Shown: piece after piece, positions 57,865-64,000 of the stretch | Position numbering within the stretch: position 1 is the stretch's first letter | How the letters are laid out: each line of letters begins with the position of its first letter | Source: Claveliimonas sp034178805 | Lineage (GTDB): Bacteria; Bacillota; Clostridia; Lachnospirales; Lachnospiraceae | Assembly: GCF_050314255.1 (NCBI RefSeq) | Contig: NZ_JBNPMZ010000001.1 | Location: forward strand, 62,001-126,000 | Direction of reading: 5' to 3' | Length of the DNA: 64,000 nucleotides | Notes under the pieces: generated by a model | What the model was told of the DNA's origin: nothing | Database searches by the model: none | The model's input: the letters and a program-made list of their open reading frames with translations, nothing else | Translations under genes and position numbers: made by a program

Positions 57865-59148
57865 ATGTCAGAAATAACCAATATGTATGAATCGCTTGGA
57901 ATCCGCAGGTCCGTGCTGGACTTTGGACTGAAAATAGAAGAGGAACTGAAAGAACGCTTTGACGCTATTGATAAAGTGGCAGAATATAATCAGCTTAAGG
58001 TCATTCATGCCATGCAGGCGAACCGGGTAAATGCCGGCTGCTTTCACTATGCCAGTGGATACGGCTATGATGATCTGGGAAGAGATACGCTGGAGAAGGT
58101 CTACGCCGGTGTTTTTCACACAGAGAGTGCGCTGGTACGCCCTCAGATCGCATGTGGAACACATGCACTGGCACTTGCATTAAGTGCAAACTTACGTCCG
58201 GGAGATGAACTTTTATCTCCGGTGGGAAAACCTTATGATACACTGGAAGAAGTGATCGGAATCCGTCCTTCCTGCGGCTCACTGGCGGAATATGGAGTGA
58301 CTTATTCTCAGGTGGATCTGCTGGAAGACGGAACCTTCGATTATGAAAATATACGCAAAGCCATCAATGACAGAACGAAGCTGGTTACCATTCAGCGCTC
58401 GAAAGGGTATCAGACCCGTCCCAGCTTTTCTGTAAAACAGATTGGAGAGTTGATCGCATTTGTAAAAGAGATCAAACCGGATGTGATCTGTATGGTAGAT
58501 AACTGCTACGGGGAGTTTGTGGAGACTATTGAGCCCAGCGATGTGGGAGCGGATATGGTGGTCGGTTCTCTGATTAAGAACCCGGGCGGCGGTCTGGCGC
58601 CGATCGGCGGTTATATTGCCGGTCGTGAGGATTTGATCGACGCCTGTGCATATCGCCTGACATCACCGGGACTCGGCCGGGAAGTGGGCGCTTCTCTCGG
58701 AGTAATGCAGTCATTTTACCAGGGACTTTTTCTTGCACCTGTCGTAGTGGCAAGTGCCCTGAAAGGTGCAATTCTTGCTGCAAATATTTATGAAAAACTG
58801 GGATACGGTGTTGTTCCGAATGGAACGGAGGGCCGTCACGATATTATACAGGCTGTAGAACTGGGAACAGCAGAGGGAGTCATTGCATTCTGCAAGGGAA
58901 TTCAGGCGGCAGCGCCAGTAGACTCCTACGTGACACCGGAACCATGGCCAATGCCGGGATATGACAGTGATGTAATTATGGCTGCGGGAGCTTTTGTGCA
59001 GGGATCCTCCATTGAATTAAGTGCGGATGGACCGATAAAACCTCCATATGCGGTATATTTCCAGGGAGGACTTACCTGGCCGCATGCAAAACTGGGTATC
59101 CTGATGTCACTGGAATACATGGTTCGGGAAGGAATTGTAACTCTATGA
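57865..59148 (+). CDS. PLP-dependent lyase of the YnbB/aluminium-resistance (methionine gamma-lyase) family
   Basis: A 427-residue aminotransferase-fold protein. The likely PLP lysine is in VVGSLIKNPGGGLAPIGGYI (near residue 235), and DNCYGEFVE is the Asp that pairs with the pyridine ring. The family is called aluminium resistance or methionine gamma-lyase family protein; it is related to Cys/Met metabolism enzymes, but its true substrate is not clear. Bacillus ynbB lies in the same hfq-glnR region as miaA, so synteny with miaA is retained. It overlaps the FAD protein after it by four bases (ATGA). Confidence 0.85.
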   Translation: MSEITNMYESLGIRRSVLDFGLKIEEELKERFDAIDKVAEYNQLKVIHAMQANRVNAGCFHYASGYGYDDLGRDTLEKVYAGVFHTESALVRPQIACGTHALALALSANLRPGDELLSPVGKPYDTLEEVIGIRPSCGSLAEYGVTYSQVDLLEDGTFDYENIRKAINDRTKLVTIQRSKGYQTRPSFSVKQIGELIAFVKEIKPDVICMVDNCYGEFVETIEPSDVGADMVVGSLIKNPGGGLAPIGGYIAGREDLIDACAYRLTSPGLGREVGASLGVMQSFYQGLFLAPVVVASALKGAILAANIYEKLGYGVVPNGTEGRHDIIQAVELGTAEGVIAFCKGIQAAAPVDSYVTPEPWPMPGYDSDVIMAAGAFVQGSSIELSADGPIKPPYAVYFQGGLTWPHAKLGILMSLEYMVREGIVTL

Positions 59149-60464
59149 AAAGAATCTGCATCATCGGAGGCGGCGCGTCCGGGATGGCGGCAGCCATAGC
59201 AGCGGCGCGAAAAGGAGCAAAGGTAACGGTACTGGAACATAAGGACCGGTTGGGAAAGAAGATTCTTTCTACCGGAAACGGACGGTGTAATCTCACCAAT
59301 GAGTTCCTTCCGGAGGGCTGTTATCGCGGAGAAGACGAAACATTTGCCTCGGAGGTACTGAAGCTGTTCACTCCGGCAGATGCCATTTCATTTTTTGAAA
59401 GTATTGGTATCCTTACGAAATCAAGAGACGGGTATATTTATCCGAGAAATGGGCAGGCTGCCTGTGTGAGAGATAGTCTGGAGAAAGAAATGGAGCGCTG
59501 CGGCGTGAAATGGTATGTAAACACGGAGGTGGAGTCCATTCATCCGGATAAGGGCGGCTTTCGCATCGAGGTTCAGAGACGGATAGAAGATTCCTCTCGT
59601 GTGACAGAATGCTTCCCTGGATCGAAAAAAGGAAGGAAACAGGGGAAAAAACAGGAAAAGATATTCCGGATTCTTCCGGAGACATATAGAGCAGATATTG
59701 TGATCCTGGCTGCGGGAGGTCAGGCGGCACCCGTTCTCGGGTCTGACGGAAGTGGTTATAAACTGGCTCAGTCACTGGGGCATTCTCTGACACTGGTTGT
59801 CCCGGCGCTGGTGCAGCTTCGGGCAGAGGATTCATGTTTTAAGCAGCTGGCAGGTGTTCGCGCAGATGCAGGTGTGAAACTTTATGTGGATGATGAATGG
59901 AAGGCGTCCGATGTAGGAGAAGTACAGCTTACGGATTACGGTATCTCGGGAATCCCGGTATTTCAGGTCAGCCGTTATGCGGCCTTTGGAATTGCCTGTG
60001 AACAGAGGGTAAGAGCAGAGATTGATTTCCTGCCATATGTTACAGATACCGAATTTCTGAAGCTTTTGAAGAATCGTGGGCATCAATGGCAGGACAGTCC
60101 GGTGGAAGACCTTATAAATGGAATTTTCCACAGTAAGCTGTTACCGGTTCTTTTGGAGCGGGCAGGGATTTCCTGTGGAACTCCGGCTCGGAATGTCCAG
60201 GATGAGACGTGGAAAAGTCTGGTAGAAATCTGTAAAAAATTCCAGGTCAAGATCGTTGGCACGAATTCTTTCGAGCAGGCACAGGTCTGTGCAGGCGGCG
60301 TGAGGACATCGGAAGTGGATGCCTTCTCTATGGCGTCCCGCATTTGTAATGGATTATATCTGACCGGCGAACTACTGGATGTAGACGGAATCTGCGGCGG
60401 TTATAATCTGCAATGGGCCTGGGCTACAGGAGTCATCGCCGGAGAACATGCTGCCTTAAGATGA
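59145..60464 (+). CDS. FAD-dependent oxidoreductase, YhiN/HI0933 family
   Basis: A 439-residue flavoprotein. The N-terminal IIGGGASGMAAAIAAARKG is the FAD-binding motif, KKILSTGNGRCNLTN near residue 44 is a family signature, and GGYNLQWAWATGVIAGEHAA closes the protein (flavin contact). Relatives are annotated as aminoacetone oxidases or tRNA-linked flavoproteins without firm proof. An insert rich in Lys/Arg (SKKGRKQGKKQEK, about 160-175) is unusual for the family and lengthens a surface loop. The start overlaps the previous stop. Confidence 0.88.
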   Translation: MKRICIIGGGASGMAAAIAAARKGAKVTVLEHKDRLGKKILSTGNGRCNLTNEFLPEGCYRGEDETFASEVLKLFTPADAISFFESIGILTKSRDGYIYPRNGQAACVRDSLEKEMERCGVKWYVNTEVESIHPDKGGFRIEVQRRIEDSSRVTECFPGSKKGRKQGKKQEKIFRILPETYRADIVILAAGGQAAPVLGSDGSGYKLAQSLGHSLTLVVPALVQLRAEDSCFKQLAGVRADAGVKLYVDDEWKASDVGEVQLTDYGISGIPVFQVSRYAAFGIACEQRVRAEIDFLPYVTDTEFLKLLKNRGHQWQDSPVEDLINGIFHSKLLPVLLERAGISCGTPARNVQDETWKSLVEICKKFQVKIVGTNSFEQAQVCAGGVRTSEVDAFSMASRICNGLYLTGELLDVDGICGGYNLQWAWATGVIAGEHAALR

Positions 60465-60506
60465 TTTCGGGGAAAACCGGGTTAGAGAAGAAAGGAACGA
60501 AGAAGC

Positions 60507-62165
60507 ATGATTCGGATTCAGCAGTTAAAATTAAATATTGACCATACAGAAGCGGATCTTACGAAGAAGATAAGAAAAACTCTTCATCTGAAAGAAGGTA
60601 CGCTTCTTTCTTATGATATTCGCAAACAGTCCATTGATGCCAGAAAAAAACCACAGTTAAGTTATGTGTATACAGTGGATGTTACGGTTGGACAGGAGAA
60701 AAGCATACTGAAAAAGATAAGGGATAAGAATGTATCCTGTGTTGAAGATGTGCCTTATCGGATGCCATCTTTCGGTACTTTGCGGATGGAAGAAAGACCT
60801 GTCATTGTAGGAAGCGGACCGGCGGGGCTGTTCTGCGCTTATATGCTTGCAGAAGATGGATACCGACCTCTTCTCATTGAACGTGGTCTTCCGGTAGAAG
60901 AACGGATTCGGGATGTAGAGGAATTCTGGAAGACGGGAGTGTTGAAACCGGATTCAAATGTACAGTTTGGTGAGGGTGGCGCAGGAACGTTTTCTGACGG
61001 AAAGCTGAATACTCTGGTGAAGGACTCTTTCGGTCGCAACCGGAAGGTGCTGGAAATATTTGTGAAGCATGGTGCTTCAGAAGAAATCCTCTATGTAAAT
61101 AAACCGCATATTGGTACGGATGTACTGATGAAGGTCGTAAAAAGTATGCGGGAGTATATCATCAGCAAAGGCGGTGAAATACATTTCCATACGCAGATGA
61201 CAGGTCTTCTTTTTGGTGAAGGCTTTTTAGAAGGAAAAGATGAGAAAAGTATCTGTGGAATACGTGTGAAAGATACGTTGACCGGAAAAGAGTCTTCGAT
61301 TCGAACAGAAAATCTGGTACTTGCCATAGGCCATAGTGCCAGGGATACCTTTGAGGTGCTGTACGAACAGCATGTGTCGATGGAAGCAAAATCCTTCGCA
61401 GTAGGAGTTCGTGTGGAGCATCCCCAGTCCATGATCAATGAATCCCAGTATGGAATGCAAGAACACCCGGTTCTTCCGGCTGCTGCCTATAAGCTGACGG
61501 AAAAGCTTGAGGATGGGCGAGGGGTTTATACATTCTGCATGTGTCCGGGAGGCTATGTGGTAAATGCATCTTCAGAAAAGAACAGGCTGGCAGTTAATGG
61601 GATGAGCTACCATGCACGGGATGGTAAAAATGCAAACAGTGCGGTGATTGTGACGGTTTCTCCGGAAGATTATGGCGGAGAGGGGCCTCTTGCAGGAATC
61701 GCATTCCAGAGAAAGCTGGAGGAGAATGCCTGGAAGGCCGGAAATGGCAGGATCCCTGTTCAGCTTTTGGGGGATTTTATATCCGGAAAAATATCTGAGA
61801 AACTGGGAGAGGTCGAACCACAGATGAAAGGTGATTGGACATTTGCCGATGTAAGGGGAATCTTTCCGCAGAAGCTGGCGTGTGCTATAGAAAAAGGCAT
61901 TTTGGCATTTGACCGGAAAATCCCGGGGTATGCAAGAATGGATGCAGTGCTGTCCGGTGTGGAGAGCAGAACTTCATCACCTGTGCGGATCCCAAGGAAT
62001 GAGAATCTTGAAAGCAATGTGCGTGGATTATATCCCTGCGGTGAAGGAGCAGGCTATGCGGGCGGGATAACATCGGCAGCCATGGATGGGATTCGTACGG
62101 CGGAAATAATCGTCAGGAAATATCAACCCTTCGACAATGGGGCGAAAGGATTAAGAAATTTTTAA
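60507..62165 (+). CDS. FAD-dependent dehydrogenase, COG2509 type
   Basis: A 552-residue flavoprotein. A small N-terminal domain (about 1-90; MIRIQQLKLNIDHTEADL) precedes the FAD fold VIVGSGPAGLFCAYMLAEDG (near residue 97), with FGEGGAGTFSDGKLNTLVKD and YPCGEGAGYAGGITSAAMDG as further family motifs. The reaction is unknown. The pair of unrelated flavoproteins in a row after MiaA/YnbB is common in Clostridia. A GAAAGGAACGAAG ribosome site lies ahead. Confidence 0.85.
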   Translation: MIRIQQLKLNIDHTEADLTKKIRKTLHLKEGTLLSYDIRKQSIDARKKPQLSYVYTVDVTVGQEKSILKKIRDKNVSCVEDVPYRMPSFGTLRMEERPVIVGSGPAGLFCAYMLAEDGYRPLLIERGLPVEERIRDVEEFWKTGVLKPDSNVQFGEGGAGTFSDGKLNTLVKDSFGRNRKVLEIFVKHGASEEILYVNKPHIGTDVLMKVVKSMREYIISKGGEIHFHTQMTGLLFGEGFLEGKDEKSICGIRVKDTLTGKESSIRTENLVLAIGHSARDTFEVLYEQHVSMEAKSFAVGVRVEHPQSMINESQYGMQEHPVLPAAAYKLTEKLEDGRGVYTFCMCPGGYVVNASSEKNRLAVNGMSYHARDGKNANSAVIVTVSPEDYGGEGPLAGIAFQRKLEENAWKAGNGRIPVQLLGDFISGKISEKLGEVEPQMKGDWTFADVRGIFPQKLACAIEKGILAFDRKIPGYARMDAVLSGVESRTSSPVRIPRNENLESNVRGLYPCGEGAGYAGGITSAAMDGIRTAEIIVRKYQPFDNGAKGLRNF

Positions 62166-62254
62166 TAGCTAAAGTCTATACACATTTTTTTAAATGTGAT
62201 AAAATATATTGAGTTTTCAGGGAAAACGATTCGTAAATGTGAGGTGGAGTACAT

Positions 62255-62515
62255 ATGAAAAGAGCAGGAGGCAAGAACAACTGGGCACTTTGCCTTTTAA
62301 TTCTTGCAGGAATGGTTCTCGGAGGTTTTCTCGGTGTTCTGACGGAAGGTAATGCTGCATTTGGATGGCTGAACTATGGACAGTCATTTGGTCTGGATGA
62401 GCCGATTGTGCTGAATCTGGGACTTTTGGTGATTACCTTTGGGCTGAATATTAAGATTACGATAGCCAGCATCATAGGGGTGGTTCTTGCAATTATAATA
62501 TATCGTTTCTTGTAA
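62255..62515 (+). CDS. DUF4321 membrane protein
   Basis: An 86-residue protein with two membrane helices (about 11-32 and 52-84), opening with a basic KRAGGKNNWA and holding a GLDEPIVLNLGLLVITFGL segment typical of DUF4321. In Firmicutes it lies before radC or mreB and may be tied to cell-wall growth; that is inference by position only. It is followed by radC after 13 bases. A small AAATGTG dyad at 62181-62198 lies upstream. Confidence 0.85.
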   Translation: MKRAGGKNNWALCLLILAGMVLGGFLGVLTEGNAAFGWLNYGQSFGLDEPIVLNLGLLVITFGLNIKITIASIIGVVLAIIIYRFL

Positions 62516-62528
62516 AAGCAGGAGTCTT

Positions 62529-63260
62529 GTGAGTGTCATACGTATCTACAAAAGAATGAATCAAATGAATACCATGAAAGAAATGTCAGAGTATGAACGT
62601 CCTTACGAGAAATGTGAGCGTTATGGAGCGGGCAGTCTGACGGATGCTGAACTTCTTGCAGTGTTGCTGCGGACAGGCACTCACGGAGAGAATGCAGTTG
62701 GCCTTGCCAGACGCATTCTCTATGCTGCAGGTGATGACGGATTGTTAAGTATCCATCATCTAGGCATGGAACAATTGAAAAAAATCAAAGGAGTAGGCAG
62801 GGTTAAGGCGGTGCAGATTGCCTGTATTTCAGAACTGGCCAAACGGCTTTCCAAAGCCAGTGCCTGTGAACTTCTTAAATTTACCTGTCCGGCCTCCATT
62901 GCAAATTATTATATGGAGGAATTGCGGCATGAGCGTCAGGAGATGATGAAGCTTCTGATGCTGAATTCGAAATCAGGTTTTGTCGGTGAAACAATGATAT
63001 CCAAGGGGACGGTAAATGCCTCTTTGATCACACCGAGAGAACTATTTATAGAAGCGTTAAAAAAGGAAGCTGTTTTTATTGTGATTCTGCATAATCATCC
63101 GAGCGGAGATCCGACCCCAAGCAGGGAAGATATTCAGATAACCAGGAGGATTCAGGATGCAGGTGATCTGATAGGAATTGAACTGTTAGATCACATTATT
63201 ATTGGAAATAATTGTTATATCAGCTTCTCTGAGAAGGGACTGCTTCGTACGAAAGGATAG
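62529..63260 (+). CDS. radC: JAMM-domain protein RadC
   Basis: A 243-residue protein with an N-terminal helix-hairpin-helix part (MSEYERPYEKCERYGAGSL near residue 18, then IKGVGRVKAVQI) and a C-terminal MPN/JAMM metalloprotease-like domain with HNHPSGDPTPSREDIQIT. The old DNA repair name has little support; the family's role is uncertain. Start GTG 62529 follows GGAG closely; ATG codons at 62556 and after are alternatives. mreB begins five bases after the stop. Confidence 0.9.
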   Translation: MSVIRIYKRMNQMNTMKEMSEYERPYEKCERYGAGSLTDAELLAVLLRTGTHGENAVGLARRILYAAGDDGLLSIHHLGMEQLKKIKGVGRVKAVQIACISELAKRLSKASACELLKFTCPASIANYYMEELRHERQEMMKLLMLNSKSGFVGETMISKGTVNASLITPRELFIEALKKEAVFIVILHNHPSGDPTPSREDIQITRRIQDAGDLIGIELLDHIIIGNNCYISFSEKGLLRTKG

Positions 63261-63265
63261 TGGAA

Positions 63266-64000
63266 ATGGCGAAGAATGTATACGGTCTGGATCTCGGATC
63301 TTACGAGGTAAAGGTATATGATAAAAAACAGGATACCATATGGAAAGAAAAGACAGTACTATCTATTATAAACGACAAAGAAATCTTTGCCGTAGGAGAT
63401 GAGGCCTACGAGATGTATGGCAAGACACCGTCAAATATACAGGTTGTTTTTCCTATGAAAGGCGGTGTTATTTCACGATTTAATGATATGCAGTATCTTC
63501 TTCAGACGCTGTTGAAAAGGAAGGGACATCGTTTTTCCAGAGGGGCAGAATATGTGATTGCTGTTCCGACAGATGTGACAGAAGTAGAGAAAAAGGCCTT
63601 TTTTGATCTGGTTATCCATTCAGCGGCACGTGCCAGGGAAGTAAATATTGTAGAACGTGGTATTGCGGATGCGATAGGACTTAATCTGGATGTCTGGAAC
63701 ACCAAAGGTTTATTTATTGCTAATTTCGGAGGAGAGACAACGGAGCTTTCCATTCTGGCCGGCGGAGGTATTGTACTGAACCGTCTTGTGAAGGTTGGCG
63801 GAGTTACTTTTGACGAAGCGGTGATCCAGCTGGTTCGTTATAATCATGATTTCCTGATCGGACGGCTTTCGGCAGAAACGCTGCGTAAAAAGTTTGGAAT
63901 TTTCAGTGATGGTAATAATGATACCCGGCTTAAGGTGGCAGGAAGAGATTTGATTACCGGTGTTCCGCAGCAGAGAGAGATTTCCATACATCTGGTCCGT
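63266..64000 (+). CDS. mreB: MreB-type cell-shape actin (5' part, runs off the window)
   Basis: The frame from ATG 63266 is open to the last base (245 codons seen). The opening MAKNVYGLDLGSYEVKVYDK is the actin-fold phosphate-1 loop; NFGGETTELSILAGGGIVLN is phosphate-2. VVFPMKGGVISRFNDMQYLL and ERGIADAIGLNLDVWNTKG match MreB. It directs elongation-phase wall synthesis at the membrane. The phosphate-1 loop and other positions are more divergent than in core MreB, as in the Lachnospiraceae paralogue that follows radC. The radC-mreB order with only five bases between is typical. Confidence 0.9.
   Translation, partial: MAKNVYGLDLGSYEVKVYDKKQDTIWKEKTVLSIINDKEIFAVGDEAYEMYGKTPSNIQVVFPMKGGVISRFNDMQYLLQTLLKRKGHRFSRGAEYVIAVPTDVTEVEKKAFFDLVIHSAARAREVNIVERGIADAIGLNLDVWNTKGLFIANFGGETTELSILAGGGIVLNRLVKVGGVTFDEAVIQLVRYNHDFLIGRLSAETLRKKFGIFSDGNNDTRLKVAGRDLITGVPQQREISIHLVR

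Noticed and set aside
1..64000. tRNA, rRNA, prophage, integrase or insertion sequence
   Set aside because: Gaps between genes were read for cloverleaf-like or rRNA sequence and for transposase-like frames; none was convincing. The partial genes at 35.8 and 41.2 kb lack transposase or terminal repeats nearby.

Overview
This 64 kb window looks like chromosomal backbone of a Gram-positive, low-to-moderate GC Clostridia, most likely a gut Lachnospiraceae (Clostridium cluster XIVa; the style recalls Dorea/Mediterraneibacter/Blautia, but the genus cannot be fixed from sequence alone). The reasons are a yqfC-yqfD-phoH-ybeY sporulation/RNA-maturation block, a SpoVB-like flippase, Rex, DUF4250, DUF896, DUF4321 and DUF975 proteins, a radC-mreB junction, strong AGGAGG ribosome-binding sites with ATG/GTG/TTG starts, and two-domain NfnAB. 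No rRNA, tRNA, CRISPR array, prophage or insertion sequence was found. Almost all genes lie on the + strand; the two exceptions are an ABC-F ATPase and a large leucine-rich-repeat surface protein.

Layout. 1-2.65 kb: end of ftsY, threonine ammonia-lyase, LysR regulator. 2.8-7.5 kb: peptide-use operon (M18 aminopeptidase, POT peptide transporter, Xaa-Pro aminopeptidase). 7.6-11.05 kb: a 2-oxoglutarate-forming module: a DRE-TIM synthase that is probably the Re-face citrate synthase, a GntR regulator with a perfect 32-bp palindromic operator on the promoter, and NADP-isocitrate dehydrogenase. 11.1-13.9 kb: ABC-F and the redox repressor Rex, divergent. 13.9-24.7 kb: metabolite repair (Nnr), alanine racemase, MazF-type toxin without an adjacent antitoxin, CBS/CorC protein, YebC, O-acetylhomoserine sulfhydrylase, TepA, FtsK/SpoIIIE, and a zinc-ribbon/TPR/chitobiase-like membrane protein. 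24.8-27.7 kb: secreted BspA-type LRR protein with an Ig-like domain and an ADP-ribosyltransferase-like C-terminal domain. 27.9-31.6 kb: iron alcohol dehydrogenase with a Rex-like operator on its promoter, then NfnAB. 31.7-35.8 kb: DUF975, RlmH, GNAT, HAD, and a three-gene redox set (TlpA-like lipoprotein, 48-residue CXXC membrane peptide, NapH-like polyferredoxin). 35.8-41.7 kb: intracellular glycosidase operon (GH42, GH30, GH43) flanked by remnants of its AraC regulator, its GPH sugar transporter and a HAD phosphatase. 41.7-44 kb: BioY, DUF1284, MscL, AlkD-like. 44-51.8 kb: YqfC, YqfD, PhoH, YbeY, flippase, small proteins, MiaB. 51.8-64 kb: MutS, MutL, MiaA, PLP lyase, two FAD proteins, DUF4321, RadC and the start of MreB.

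The most rewarding places are (a) the LRR/ART-like surface protein, (b) the TlpA-CXXC-polyferredoxin trio, whose joint role is not established as far as I know, (c) the Re-citrate synthase module with its operator, (d) the Rex-like site on the alcohol dehydrogenase promoter, (e) the partly deleted glycosidase locus, and (f) several gene junctions where a hairpin overlaps the translation start of the next gene. Start codons were chosen by Shine-Dalgarno position and family N-termini; all functions are inferred from motifs and context.
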